Assembly (NCBI GenBank): GCA_902798695.1
Contig: CADBXK010000001.1
Span: 434,001 to 498,000, forward strand
DNA: 64,000 nt
Source of the DNA: Oscillospiraceae bacterium
GTDB taxonomy: Bacteria; Bacillota; Clostridia; Oscillospirales; Ruminococcaceae
Direction: 5' to 3'
Below, in pieces: positions 37,630 to 47,698 of the stretch (positions within the stretch are counted from its first letter, which is position 1; every line of letters starts with the position of its first letter). The notes under the pieces were generated by a model that was not told the origin of the DNA, searched no databases, and was given only the letters and a program-made list of their open reading frames with translations. Position numbers and translations under genes: made by a program.

Positions 37630-40600
37630 TTAATCTTCAGATGAATTGGTCGTATACATGTCTTCAAGCTTTTTCAAATATTTATACTTATTATTAGATT
37701 CTTCCTCAGATTTCTCAAACAAACATTCAGCTTTTTCAGGATTTTTCCTAAACAATGAATTATATCTAACTTCTCCCATTAAAAAATCACGATAATTTGC
37801 AGTCGGTTCTTTGCTGTCTATTGTCAACTTTTTGTTGTTATTATCAGGATTAAATCTAAATAAATGCCAATATCCAGCTGCAACTGCATTTTTTTCCTCT
37901 GTTTGAGCTTTGCCCATTCCTGCCTTAATTCCATGGTTTATACATGGTGCATAACAAATAATAATCGATGGTCCATCATATGCTTCAGCTTCCGATATTG
38001 CCTTTATGCATTGGTTATAGTTTGCGCCCATAGCAACCTGAGCAACATATACATATCCATAGCTAATAGCAATGCTAGCCAAATCTTTCTTCTTAATATT
38101 CTTGCCCCCTGCTGCAAACTTTGCAACTGCTCCAGTTGGTGTAGATTTAGAGGACTGCCCACCAGTGTTAGAATATACCTCAGTATCAAAAACCATAATA
38201 TTAACATTTTCTCCTGAAGCTATAACATGATCTAACCCACCATATCCAATATCGTATGCCCAGCCATCTCCACCAAATATCCAAACAGATTTTTTATTAA
38301 GATAGTCTTTATATTTTAAAATATCCTTTCCAACATTCTCTTCAGTTAAAACTTCAATTAAATTATCAGTAGCAATTTTATTGGTCTTACTATTATTTTT
38401 CGTTTGCATATATTTTTCTATAGCACTGCCTACTTTTTCGTTAGAATTCTTAGACAAGTCTTCCAATTTACCTATTAAGCGATTACGCAAAGTTTCCTGA
38501 GCAAAATTAATTCCAAATCCAAATTCAGCATTATCTTCAAATAAAGAATTTGCCCAAGCCGGACCGCGTCCGTTTCTATCCGTTGTATATGGAGTAGAAG
38601 GAGCAGAACCTCCCCAAATAGACGAACACCCCGTTGCATTAGCAATATACATTCTATCTCCAAATAATTGAGTTACCAGCTTAGCATATGGGGTTTCTCC
38701 ACATCCCGCACAAGCTCCAGAAAATTCCAACAAAGGCTTTTTAAATTGGCTACCTTTTACAGTAGTTTCTTTAAATTTATCCAATATCTCAGTTTTTTCC
38801 GATAAGCTTTGTCCATAAACAAATCCTTTTTGTTTTTCAAGCTGCGAATTTAATGGTTTCATAGATAAAGCCTTGTTCCCTTTTTTTCCAGGACACACAT
38901 TAACACAAGAGCCACAACCCGTACAATCCAAAACAGAAACCGTAACAGCAAACTTATAATCGGAATTCCCAATCATTTGATCTGTGTCTTGTCCTTCAGG
39001 AACTTTTGCAGCCTCTTCTTCGGTCATAACTGCAGGACGTATTACTGCATGAGGACAAACATACGAACAAAAATTACACTGAATACAATTTTCTTTATTC
39101 CAACATGGAACATCAACAGCAATTCCACGTTTTTCAAAAGATGCTGTTCCTTGAGGAAGAAATCCATTAGCATATTTAGAAAAAGCAGAAACAGGCAAAT
39201 CATCACCCTTTTGAGCGTTAATAGGTTTTAATACATTATTAACAAAATCAATTAACTGTCCGCCTTCTCCTTCAGTTTTTTCTGATTTTTCATTGTTCGA
39301 AATCGTTTTCCAAGAATCAGGAACTTTAACTTCAACAACTGCCTGAACACCCATATCTATAGCATCATGATTCATTTTCACTATTTTTTCGCCTTTTGAT
39401 GAATAGGACGCAGTTGCCGCATCTTTCATTAATTTTTTTGCCTCATCTAGAGGTATAATCCCAGTTAATTTAAAAAACGCAGCCTGCAACACAGTATTTA
39501 TACGTCCACCTAAACCAATATCTCTTCCAATTTTAATTCCATCTATTGTATAAAATTTAATGTTATTATTAGCTATATATGCCCTAACGTTATTGGGTAT
39601 ATTTTTCTCTAGTTCATCATCTTTCCAAGAACAATTCAACAAAAACGTTCCACCAGGTTTAATATCCTGAACAATATCATATTTTGATATATATGAAGAA
39701 TTATGACAAGCAACAAAATCTGCTTTAGATATGAGATATGAAGATTTTATTGGATTTTCCCCAAAACGAAGATGTGATACTGTTACTCCTCCAGATTTCT
39801 TCGAATCATAAGCAAAATATGCTTGAGCATACATATCTGTGTTATCTCCAATAATTTTTATGGAATTTTTATTGGCTCCAACCGTTCCGTCTGCTCCTAA
39901 CCCCCAAAATTTACATGATGTTGTTCCTTTTTGAGATGTTTCAAAATGATCACCTAAAGAAAGTGATAAAAATGTAACATCATCATTTATTCCAATTGTA
40001 AAATGAACTTTTTCATTATTATCAAAAACAGCTTTAATCTGAGTTGGACTAGTATCTTTAGAGGCCAATCCATAGCGTCCTCCAAAAACAGGAATATTTT
40101 CAAATTTAGTTCCCTTTAATGCTGCGACAACATCTAAAAACAATGGTTCTCCAATAGATCCTGGTTCTTTAGATCGATCCAGAACACTTATTTTCTTTAT
40201 AGTATCCGGAATAACATCTAATAAATACTTAGCACTAAATGGTCTATATAAACGAACCTTAACTACTCCAACTTTCTCACCATTCTCAACTAGTTTATCC
40301 ACAGTTTCTTCAATAGTATCGCAAACAGATCCCATAGCTACAATAATATGCGTAGCATCACTAGCTCCATAATAATTAAATGGCTTATAGTTAGTTCCTA
40401 TTCTTTTATTAATATCATTCATATACTCCATGACAATATCAGGAAGATTATCATAATAGGGATTTCCCGCTTCAAAATTCTGAAAATATATGTCGCCATT
40501 TTGTGCTGAGCCATGAAGAACTGGATGATTTGGATTTAAAGCATTTTTGCGAAACTCATCTACTAACTCCATATCCATCATATTTTTTAATTCATCATAA

Positions 40601-41160
40601 TCCCAAACTTCAATTTTCTGTATCTCATGAGATGTTCTAAATCCATCAAAAAAATTCAAAAAAGGTATCTTTCCCTTTAAAGCAGCTAAATGAGCAACAG
40701 GTGTTAGGTCCATAACTTCTTGAACCGAACTCTCTGCAAGCATAGCATACCCTGTCTGACGACATGCATACACATCCGAATGATCTCCAAATATTGATAA
40801 CGCATGTGTGGAAACACACCGAGCCGAAACATTTATAACTCCCGGCAATTTTTCTCCGGCCATTTTATACATATTAGGTATCATAAGCAAAAGACCTTGA
40901 GAAGCCGTAAATGTTGTTGTTAACGCCCCTGCAAGTAACGAACCATGCACTGCTCCAGCTGCCCCCGCCTCAGACTGCATCTCGGCAATTTTCACTGGAT
41001 ATCCAAAAACATTCTTTCTTCCAGAAATGGCCCACTGATCAGAAACTTCTGCCATAGTAGATGAAGGTGTTATAGGGTATATAGCCGCAACATCTGTATA
41101 TGCATAAGAAACATGCGCAGCCGCAGTATTTCCATCCATAGTTTTCTTCTTTCTATTCAT
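37630..41160 (-). CDS. nifJ: Pyruvate:ferredoxin (flavodoxin) oxidoreductase
   Basis: This oxygen-sensitive enzyme oxidises pyruvate to acetyl-CoA and CO2, reducing ferredoxin, and is central to clostridial fermentation. The 1176-residue single-chain form shows all domains in order. They start with YPITPSSTMAE in domain I, then the gamma domain. Two [4Fe-4S] ferredoxin motifs follow (CIQCNFCSYVCP and CTGCGSCVNVCP). The proximal cluster CAGCGET and the thiamine diphosphate site GGDGWAYDIGYGGLDHV come last. The ribosome binding site GGAGAGAGG precedes the ATG. It is monocistronic. Confidence 0.98.
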   Translation of the reverse strand: MNRKKKTMDGNTAAAHVSYAYTDVAAIYPITPSSTMAEVSDQWAISGRKNVFGYPVKIAEMQSEAGAAGAVHGSLLAGALTTTFTASQGLLLMIPNMYKMAGEKLPGVINVSARCVSTHALSIFGDHSDVYACRQTGYAMLAESSVQEVMDLTPVAHLAALKGKIPFLNFFDGFRTSHEIQKIEVWDYDELKNMMDMELVDEFRKNALNPNHPVLHGSAQNGDIYFQNFEAGNPYYDNLPDIVMEYMNDINKRIGTNYKPFNYYGASDATHIIVAMGSVCDTIEETVDKLVENGEKVGVVKVRLYRPFSAKYLLDVIPDTIKKISVLDRSKEPGSIGEPLFLDVVAALKGTKFENIPVFGGRYGLASKDTSPTQIKAVFDNNEKVHFTIGINDDVTFLSLSLGDHFETSQKGTTSCKFWGLGADGTVGANKNSIKIIGDNTDMYAQAYFAYDSKKSGGVTVSHLRFGENPIKSSYLISKADFVACHNSSYISKYDIVQDIKPGGTFLLNCSWKDDELEKNIPNNVRAYIANNNIKFYTIDGIKIGRDIGLGGRINTVLQAAFFKLTGIIPLDEAKKLMKDAATASYSSKGEKIVKMNHDAIDMGVQAVVEVKVPDSWKTISNNEKSEKTEGEGGQLIDFVNNVLKPINAQKGDDLPVSAFSKYANGFLPQGTASFEKRGIAVDVPCWNKENCIQCNFCSYVCPHAVIRPAVMTEEEAAKVPEGQDTDQMIGNSDYKFAVTVSVLDCTGCGSCVNVCPGKKGNKALSMKPLNSQLEKQKGFVYGQSLSEKTEILDKFKETTVKGSQFKKPLLEFSGACAGCGETPYAKLVTQLFGDRMYIANATGCSSIWGGSAPSTPYTTDRNGRGPAWANSLFEDNAEFGFGINFAQETLRNRLIGKLEDLSKNSNEKVGSAIEKYMQTKNNSKTNKIATDNLIEVLTEENVGKDILKYKDYLNKKSVWIFGGDGWAYDIGYGGLDHVIASGENVNIMVFDTEVYSNTGGQSSKSTPTGAVAKFAAGGKNIKKKDLASIAISYGYVYVAQVAMGANYNQCIKAISEAEAYDGPSIIICYAPCINHGIKAGMGKAQTEEKNAVAAGYWHLFRFNPDNNNKKLTIDSKEPTANYRDFLMGEVRYNSLFRKNPEKAECLFEKSEEESNNKYKYLKKLEDMYTTNSSED

Positions 41161-41190
41161 ACTATATCCTCTCTCCTATATAAACTTTAA

Positions 41191-41218
41191 ACAATATATG
41201 CACAATATAAATAGTCAA
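41191..41218 (-). promoter_or_regulatory. Candidate nifJ promoter
   Basis: On the minus strand TTGACT (41218-41213) and TATTGT (41196-41191) are 16 bases apart, about 30 bases upstream of the nifJ start. Confidence 0.45.
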
Positions 41219-41352
41219 ATATTTACTAAGTAATTTTATCATTATTTTTAATGATTGTAAACATACAATAAGTGACATATATACACACATAACAAAAATA
41301 TAAATTTCAACTATAACTATACTAATTTGTATTAAACTTTAACTTTAAACCC

Positions 41353-41381
41353 TTGATTTTTTATTATTAGTAGTTTATACT
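41353..41381 (+). promoter_or_regulatory. Promoter of htpG
   Basis: TTGATT (41353-41358) and TATACT (41376-41381) are 17 bases apart. The CIRCE element begins five bases after the -10, over the expected start of transcription. Confidence 0.65.
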
Positions 41382-41386
41382 AATAA

Positions 41387-41413
41387 TTAGCACTCACACA
41401 AATACAGTGCTAA
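41387..41413 (+). promoter_or_regulatory. CIRCE operator (HrcA binding site)
   Basis: TTAGCACTC (41387-41395), nine spacer bases and CAGTGCTAA (41405-41413) match the CIRCE consensus with a single changed base, the first of the right arm (C in place of G). HrcA normally represses groE and dnaK operons through this element; here it precedes htpG. Confidence 0.9.
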
Positions 41414-41440
41414 ACATTTTTAAGAGGTGAAAATATACTT

Positions 41441-43321
41441 ATGAAAACTCAATTTAAAGCAGAATCTAAAAAATTATTAGATTTAATGATTAATTCTATT
41501 TATACACATAAAGAAATTTTTTTACGCGAATTATTATCTAACGCCAGTGATGCTATCGATAAGCTCCACTTCAAATCTTTAACTGACTCCTCTATTGAAA
41601 GTGACTTTTCTATAGAAATAAACATAGATAAAGAAAACCGCACACTATCTATATCGGATACTGGAATTGGCATGACTAAGGATGAACTTGAATCTAACTT
41701 GGGGACAATTGCTAAAAGTGGTTCTTTAGATTTCAAAACAGCAAATAAAAACGATGCATTAGATATAATAGGTCAATTTGGAGTAGGTTTTTACTCAGCA
41801 TTTATGGTTGCAGATAAAGTAACTGTTGATACAAAATCTTGTGAGTCAGGAGACGCAAACCGTTGGGTATCAGAAGGAGCTGATGGTTATATCATTGAAA
41901 AAAGTGATAAACAAAATTTAGGTACCACAGTAACCCTACACATAAAAAAGGACTCAGATGATGAAAAATATAGTGAATTTTTAGATGAGTTTACAATTAA
42001 AAGATTGGTTAAAAAACACTCTGACTATCTCCGTTATCCAATAAAAATGGAATGTGAACATTCTAGAAAAAAAGAAGGCGCTAAAGATGATGACGAAAAC
42101 GCATGGGAAACATATAAAACATTAGATACTCTTAATAGTATGACCCCTATTTGGAAAAAAAATAAGAAAGATTTGTCAGATGAAGAAATTAATCAATTTT
42201 ACAAAGATAAATTTATGGACTTTGAGAATCCAGCAAAAGTAATTCAATCAAAAACAGAGGGAACCGCAACATATTCATCAATGCTCTTTGTTCCATCTAT
42301 ACCTCCATTTAATTATTACACCAAAGATTTTGAAAAAGGCTTGCAGCTTTACTCATCTGGTGTACTAATCATGGAAAAATGTGCTGAACTTCTACCAGAC
42401 TATTTCAGCTTTGTAAAAGGACTAGTAGATTCCGAAGACTTGTCATTAAATATATCTCGAGAAACCTTGCAACACGATAGACAACTTAAAATAATTGCTA
42501 AAAGTTTAGATAAAAAAATAAAAAATGAATTATCAAGCTGGCTTAAAAACGATAGAGAAAATTACGAAAAGTTTTTCAACAATTTTGGATTGCAGCTTAA
42601 ATATGGTGTTTATGCATCATATGGAGCTAACAAAGATAAACTAAAAGATTTGTTATTATTTAAATCATCGAATGAAAACAAACTAACAACAATTGCGGAG
42701 TATGTTTCAAGAATGAAAGAAAAACAACAAGAAATATACTATGCATGTGGAGACAGTGTTGAAAAAATTTCACGCATGCCTCAAATAGAATCTATCAGAG
42801 ACGCTGGATATGAAGTATTATATTTAACGGATGATATAGATGAATTTACAATAAAAATGCTAAATGAATATGATGGAAAGAAATTTAAAAATGTTGCATC
42901 TGGAGACATTAATTTAGATAGCGATGAAAAAAGCAAAGAAAATGAAGAAAAAATAAAACAACATAGCAATCTATTTGAAATAATGAAAGAGGCATTAAAA
43001 GACAAAGTATCTGATGTTAAACTATCAAATAGATTGAAAAACGGCGCTGTTTGTCTTACAACATCCGGTGAAATGTCAATAGAAATGGAAAAAGTTTTAA
43101 ACTCTATGCCAACAGACCACAAAGTAAAAGCACAAAGAGTTTTGGAAATTAATGGAAATCACGCAATATTCCAAAAATTGTGTGACCTTGAAGAAACAGA
43201 TCAAGATAAATTAAAAGAATATGCTGAATTACTTTACATACAAGCAGCATTAATCGAAGGAATTAGTCCTGAAGATCCAGTAGATTTTGGAAATAAAATT
43301 TCACAAATTATGGCAAAATAA
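41441..43321 (+). CDS. htpG: Chaperone HtpG (bacterial Hsp90)
   Basis: An ATP-dependent chaperone. The 626-residue protein has the GHKL ATPase domain with ELLSNASDAIDKL, DTGIGMTKDEL and GQFGVGFYSAFMVADKV. A middle domain contains PFNYY and the segment LNISRETLQHD with its catalytic arginine. A C-terminal dimerisation domain follows. GAGGTGA precedes the ATG. Bacillus subtilis htpG is not regulated by CIRCE, but here a near-perfect CIRCE lies over the start site, so HrcA control of the heat-shock response is likely. Confidence 0.97.
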   Translation: MKTQFKAESKKLLDLMINSIYTHKEIFLRELLSNASDAIDKLHFKSLTDSSIESDFSIEINIDKENRTLSISDTGIGMTKDELESNLGTIAKSGSLDFKTANKNDALDIIGQFGVGFYSAFMVADKVTVDTKSCESGDANRWVSEGADGYIIEKSDKQNLGTTVTLHIKKDSDDEKYSEFLDEFTIKRLVKKHSDYLRYPIKMECEHSRKKEGAKDDDENAWETYKTLDTLNSMTPIWKKNKKDLSDEEINQFYKDKFMDFENPAKVIQSKTEGTATYSSMLFVPSIPPFNYYTKDFEKGLQLYSSGVLIMEKCAELLPDYFSFVKGLVDSEDLSLNISRETLQHDRQLKIIAKSLDKKIKNELSSWLKNDRENYEKFFNNFGLQLKYGVYASYGANKDKLKDLLLFKSSNENKLTTIAEYVSRMKEKQQEIYYACGDSVEKISRMPQIESIRDAGYEVLYLTDDIDEFTIKMLNEYDGKKFKNVASGDINLDSDEKSKENEEKIKQHSNLFEIMKEALKDKVSDVKLSNRLKNGAVCLTTSGEMSIEMEKVLNSMPTDHKVKAQRVLEINGNHAIFQKLCDLEETDQDKLKEYAELLYIQAALIEGISPEDPVDFGNKISQIMAK

Positions 43322-43340
43322 AAACTAATGTTTTAAAATA

Positions 43341-43379
43341 AAAAGCACTTAATCCACAATATGCGATAAAAGTGCTTTT
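43341..43379 (+). terminator. Terminator after htpG
   Basis: AAAAGCACTT (43341-43350) pairs with AAGTGCTTTT (43370-43379) followed by T. It separates htpG from ppk. Confidence 0.85.
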
Positions 43380-43469
43380 TATTTTTATAAAAAATATATA
43401 TTATATACAAATATGACAAAAAATATGTTATAATAAAATTAATATTTTTAAATTTTTGTGGTGATTAAA

Positions 43470-45638
43470 ATGCCAAAGTGTAAAAATGAAGAACGAATCA
43501 AATCTTGCCAAGATACATTGTATACTCAAAACAGAGAAATATCTTGGCTTAGATTTAATGAACGTGTTTTAGATGAAGCTTCAGATAAAAACGTTCCGCT
43601 ATATGAGAGGTTGAAATTCATATCAATATTTACAAGTAATTTAGATGAATTTTTTATGGTTAGGGTAGGAAGTCTAACAGATCTTTCACTATTAAAGCAA
43701 GCCCCTATAGACAGTAAAACAGGTAAAACTCCAACAGAACAACTAAATGATATATTTAAAATTGTGCCAAGTTTATATGAAAAACGATATAAAACATACT
43801 GTCAAGTGGAGCAAAATTTTAGGCAACATAATATATATAATTTAAATTATGATGAGTTGTCTAAAAAAGAAAAAGATTTTGTAAAAAAGTACTACAATGA
43901 ATTTATTAAACCAGTTTTGTCTCCACAAATTATAGATTTTCGTCATCCATTTCCTCACTTAATAAATAACAAGCTATACATTGTAGCACAGTTAAATAAT
44001 AAATCTAAAAATACACTTTATGGAATAGTTCCTGTTCCAACCATGCTATCTAAGACTGTTACACTATCTCAGATCAATTCTTTAAGATATATGCTAACAG
44101 AAAACATAATGTTGCAATTTATAGATCAAGAATTTCCTATGTATGAAATAATAGACAAATCTATAATTAGAGTAACAAGAAATGCGGATATTAATCCAGA
44201 TGACGAACAATATGATGTAGATGATGATTACAGACACCACGTTAAAAAAGTCTTAAAAACAAGGGGTAGATTATGTCCTGTTAGATTGGAATTTTACAAT
44301 AATATTTCAAATGACATTTTAACCTTTTTATGTGATAATTTAAAATTAAAAAAACAAAGAGTATTTAAATCCAAATCTCCCCTATCTATGAGCTACGCTT
44401 TCTCTATAGGAAATAAAATGCCTAAATCTACAAGGAAAGCTATATCATATGAACCATTTTCTCCTATAACTCCTACAACTATAAATTCCAATGAAAACAT
44501 GATAAAACAAATAATTAAAAATGATATTATGTTGTTTTATCCATACCACAAAATGGACAACTTTCTTGATTTAATTAAAGATGCAGCCTTAGACCCAGAC
44601 GTAATATCCATAAAAATTACAATATACCGTTTAGCTAACAACTCAAAACTAGTAGACGCCTTAAAGCTAGCAGTTGAAAACAAAAAAGAAGTTGTTGCAT
44701 TAATAGAACTACGTGCCAGATTCGACGAAGAAAGCAATATAAAATGGAGCAACGAACTTGAAGAATCTGGATGTAAAATTTTATATGGTTTTGAAGGATA
44801 TAAAGTACATTCTAAAATATGTTTAATTACCAGAAAAGATAAAAATAAAATTCAATATATAACTCAAATAGGAACTGGAAACTATAATGAACAAACCGCT
44901 AAAATATACACAGACCTATGTTTAATGACAGCAAACCAATCTATCGGCAAAGATGCTTGTTTATTTTTTCAAAATATGTCAATATCAAACCTTTATGGTA
45001 AATATTCTAAGTTACTTGTTTCTCCTAGTAATCTGAAATCTCAAATAATGTTACTGATTGACAAAGAAATAGCCAAAGGGAGTGAAGGTAACATATTTAT
45101 GAAAATGAACTCCTTAACAGACATAGATATTATTAACAAATTATCTGCAGCATCAAACGCTGGAGTAAATATTAAACTAAATATACGAGGAATTTGTTGC
45201 ATATTACCTGGCATAAAACGAAAAACTCAAAATATTGAAATAACCAGCATAGTTGGCCGGTTTTTAGAACATCCTAGAATATATTGTTTTGGAAGATCCA
45301 TAGACGATATAAGAATATATATTGGATCAGCTGATATGATGACAAGAAACACAGAAAAAAGAGTTGAAATTTTAGTTCCAATAGAAAATAAAACAATAAA
45401 GAAGCAAATTTTAAATATAATTAATATAATTAATAAAGATACTGTAAAGGCAAGAAAAATAAAATCTAACGGTAAATTAGAAAAGTTTCCTGTTGAAGAC
45501 AACAAAATAAAGATAGATAGTCAATCGTATTTTCTAAAACTATCAAAATCAAATATTCCTAATAAGCAATATCAGAAAACAAATATAATAACATTTATAA
45601 AAAATAAACTTTTGAAAAAATTTAAAAACTCACAATAA
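43470..45638 (+). CDS. ppk: Polyphosphate kinase 1
   Basis: PPK1 reversibly transfers the gamma phosphate of ATP to inorganic polyphosphate. The 722-residue protein has the N-terminal domain (NREISWLRFNERVLDEA), the LYPYHK-like FYPYHKMDNFL start of the catalytic part, and the PLD-like ARFDEESNIKWSNELEESG stretch. The autophosphorylated histidine lies in YKVHSKICLI, and the later GTGNYNEQTAKIYTDLCLMT is also typical. The ATG at 43470 is preferred over the in-frame GTG at 43458 because the likely site GTGGTGA covers that GTG. Regulation is unknown. Confidence 0.96.
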   Translation: MPKCKNEERIKSCQDTLYTQNREISWLRFNERVLDEASDKNVPLYERLKFISIFTSNLDEFFMVRVGSLTDLSLLKQAPIDSKTGKTPTEQLNDIFKIVPSLYEKRYKTYCQVEQNFRQHNIYNLNYDELSKKEKDFVKKYYNEFIKPVLSPQIIDFRHPFPHLINNKLYIVAQLNNKSKNTLYGIVPVPTMLSKTVTLSQINSLRYMLTENIMLQFIDQEFPMYEIIDKSIIRVTRNADINPDDEQYDVDDDYRHHVKKVLKTRGRLCPVRLEFYNNISNDILTFLCDNLKLKKQRVFKSKSPLSMSYAFSIGNKMPKSTRKAISYEPFSPITPTTINSNENMIKQIIKNDIMLFYPYHKMDNFLDLIKDAALDPDVISIKITIYRLANNSKLVDALKLAVENKKEVVALIELRARFDEESNIKWSNELEESGCKILYGFEGYKVHSKICLITRKDKNKIQYITQIGTGNYNEQTAKIYTDLCLMTANQSIGKDACLFFQNMSISNLYGKYSKLLVSPSNLKSQIMLLIDKEIAKGSEGNIFMKMNSLTDIDIINKLSAASNAGVNIKLNIRGICCILPGIKRKTQNIEITSIVGRFLEHPRIYCFGRSIDDIRIYIGSADMMTRNTEKRVEILVPIENKTIKKQILNIINIINKDTVKARKIKSNGKLEKFPVEDNKIKIDSQSYFLKLSKSNIPNKQYQKTNIITFIKNKLLKKFKNSQ

Positions 45639-45648
45639 TTTAATCCAT

Positions 45649-45702
45649 AAAAAATCACATCCTATTTTTAATAAAATTTTTATTAAGTTAGGGTGTGATT
45701 TT
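45649..45702. terminator. Long hairpin between ppk and amidase gene
   Basis: AAATCACATCCTA pairs with TAGGGTGTGATTT, with an inner A/T stem (TTAATAAAA and TTTTTATTAA). It is followed by TTA and then T-rich sequence. A terminator for ppk and probably for the convergent amidase gene. Confidence 0.7.
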
Positions 45703-45769
45703 ATGTTACTTTCTCATTTTAAAAAATCGGTTAAGTTTCCCTCTAAACAGAAACCAATTCAAATGGAAC

Positions 45770-46510
45770 TTAATATGACTGAACATAATCTGCAAAAACA
45801 AAACCAACCCCAAAAGGCGTCTGAACTGCATACCAATCCCCATGCCGTCCCAAAATCATAATTTGTTGCTGATTTGCAAGCAAACCAATAATTGGTGCTT
45901 GTGTTGTAGGTTTATCTCTCAAATTCAATCCACCATTTCTTATATTAACAACTCCAGGATATGCCGCCGTCTTTCCTATAAACGACATACCAAAATAATT
46001 AGTAAGTGCTTCCACAATAGCTTTAGCTATATTATCCAAATTGTCTTTTATCCACTGTGCATCTTCAGGATTATCATGATATGCAGTTTCTATTAGTACT
46101 CCAGGCGCGCGAGTTTTTCCAACCTCTCCCAAATTTGTTGTTGATAAAGCACGCACTAAATTAGGATCTGGATAAATTCTTTTTAAGTATTCAACTAAAA
46201 TATCTGCTATTTGCTTTCCTTGTTCACTATAAGGAGAATAATATACTTCTACTCCTTTCACCTGTCCCGATCTTTGTTCTGGAGCAGCATTTGAATGAAG
46301 TGCTAGATGTAAGTCATAATTTCCTTCATTCGACTGTCGAATTGAAGAAGCTGCTGTCATTTGAGGTGTATTTCTTTCATATCTAATTCCATTAGAATTT
46401 AAATACTCAGCAACAAAATCCGCCAATTGATTCATAATTTCTTCTTCTGTCCCGCCGTTAATATATAAATTAGCTTCTTGTGTTGATGGGCTTAAATAAA
46501 TATTAGGCAC
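45770..46510 (-). CDS. N-acetylmuramoyl-L-alanine amidase with SH3 domain
   Basis: It cleaves the amide bond between muramic acid and the stem peptide. An Amidase_3 domain (about residues 1-175) shows the zinc-enzyme landmarks LHLALHSNAAP and VLIETAYHDNPEDA, where the expected N-terminal histidine motif of secreted forms is replaced by a shorter start. A bacterial SH3 domain follows (about 180-246, NIRNGGLNLRDKP). There is no signal peptide, so it may act after lysis or inside the sporangium. The GTG at 46510 is chosen because the GGGGGG site is only two bases from an ATG at 46516. Confidence 0.85.
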   Translation of the reverse strand: MPNIYLSPSTQEANLYINGGTEEEIMNQLADFVAEYLNSNGIRYERNTPQMTAASSIRQSNEGNYDLHLALHSNAAPEQRSGQVKGVEVYYSPYSEQGKQIADILVEYLKRIYPDPNLVRALSTTNLGEVGKTRAPGVLIETAYHDNPEDAQWIKDNLDNIAKAIVEALTNYFGMSFIGKTAAYPGVVNIRNGGLNLRDKPTTQAPIIGLLANQQQIMILGRHGDWYAVQTPFGVGFVFADYVQSY

Positions 46511-46601
46511 AATCATACCCCCCGATAATTAAATTTCTAATTTATTATATTAAAAATTTAAAATATTGTTCTTTAAATAAACAATATATTTTCACATATC
46601 A

Positions 46602-46630
46602 TTGATATTTGTTTCATATTATGATATAAT
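46602..46630 (+). promoter_or_regulatory. Promoter of the D-amino-acid transaminase gene
   Basis: TTGATA (46602-46607) and TATAAT (46625-46630) are 17 bases apart, about 75 bases before the ATG. Confidence 0.75.
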
Positions 46631-46705
46631 CTCTTATTGTCAGAATTAATAAATATTAATTTTTTATTTATTAATTTAAACATTATTTATCGGGGGAACT
46701 TCTAT

Positions 46706-47560
46706 ATGAAAAATTTGGGTTATTATAATGGCAAAATTATGCCTATAGACGAATTAAAAATTCCAGTAACAGATAGATCCATATACTTTGGAGATGGTTT
46801 ATATGATGTTGTTCATGCAGTAAATCAAAAAATATTCGCTTTAGACGATCACTTAGATCGCTTTTATGATAGTTGTACACTTTTAGATATACTTTTTGAT
46901 ATACCAAAAGCAGAATTAAAAAATATAATAGAAAATTTAGCTAAAGAAGAAGGCAGCAAAAATCAAAAAATATATTGGCAAGTTTCTAGAGGATCTGCTT
47001 TAAGAAACCATACATTCCCTGAAAAAGTTAAACCAAATTTATTAATTATGATTACAGACGATCCTTTAAAAGATATGAATAATATGAAATATGATCTTAT
47101 ATTAGTTGAAGATACAAGATTTTTTCATTGCAATATAAAAACATTAAACCTAATCCCAACTGTTTTAGCATCTGAAAAAGCAAAACAAGCTGGTTGTCAT
47201 GAAGCTGTTTTCCACCGTGGAGAGTATGTAACGGAGTGCGCTCATTCAAACATAGCAATACTTAAAGACGGTAAACTAAAAACAGCTCCTCTAAACAATT
47301 TAATTTTACCTGGTATAACACGTGCTCATTTAATAAAAATTTGTCATCAGCTAAATGTTCCTGTAATTGAAGAAGCCTTTACAATAACTGAATTGATGAA
47401 TTGTGATGAAGTTATAGTTTGTGCAAGCGGTTCATTATTTATGGGAGTTAATAAAATAGAAAATCAAAAAGTTGGTGGAAAAGATCCAGAACTACTAAAA
47501 AAATTACAAAAAACCTATGAAAAACAAATAATAGATGTTTGCGGAAGTATTATTGCATAA
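46706..47560 (+). CDS. dat: Class IV aminotransferase, probable D-amino-acid transaminase
   Basis: A pyridoxal-phosphate enzyme of the D-alanine transaminase/branched-chain aminotransferase fold. The 284-residue protein has YYNGKIMPIDELKIPVTDRSIYFGDGLYDV at the start, the PLP lysine in NIKTLNLIPTVLASEKAK and the TECAHSNIAIL block, followed by LPGITR. This pattern fits Dat, which interconverts D-alanine and D-glutamate for the cell wall; branched-chain aminotransferase is less likely. The ATG at 46706 follows CGGGGGAA. An upstream frame to 46637 lies in the promoter region and is rejected. Confidence 0.9.
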   Translation: MKNLGYYNGKIMPIDELKIPVTDRSIYFGDGLYDVVHAVNQKIFALDDHLDRFYDSCTLLDILFDIPKAELKNIIENLAKEEGSKNQKIYWQVSRGSALRNHTFPEKVKPNLLIMITDDPLKDMNNMKYDLILVEDTRFFHCNIKTLNLIPTVLASEKAKQAGCHEAVFHRGEYVTECAHSNIAILKDGKLKTAPLNNLILPGITRAHLIKICHQLNVPVIEEAFTITELMNCDEVIVCASGSLFMGVNKIENQKVGGKDPELLKKLQKTYEKQIIDVCGSIIA

Positions 47561-47595
47561 ATATAACAATTTGTTTTTAAAAGAAAAATACAATT

Positions 47596-47630
47596 AAAAA
47601 TCTTCAGTTTATAAAAACTGAAGATTTTTT
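47596..47630 (+). terminator. Terminator after dat
   Basis: AAAAATCTTCAGTTT (47596-47610) pairs with AAACTGAAGATTTTT (from 47615). Confidence 0.9.
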
Positions 47631-47698
47631 ATTTTTTGGTATAAAAATTATTTATTGCGAAACAATAAAATTAATCTAAAATATAAGGAGAGTTTTTT

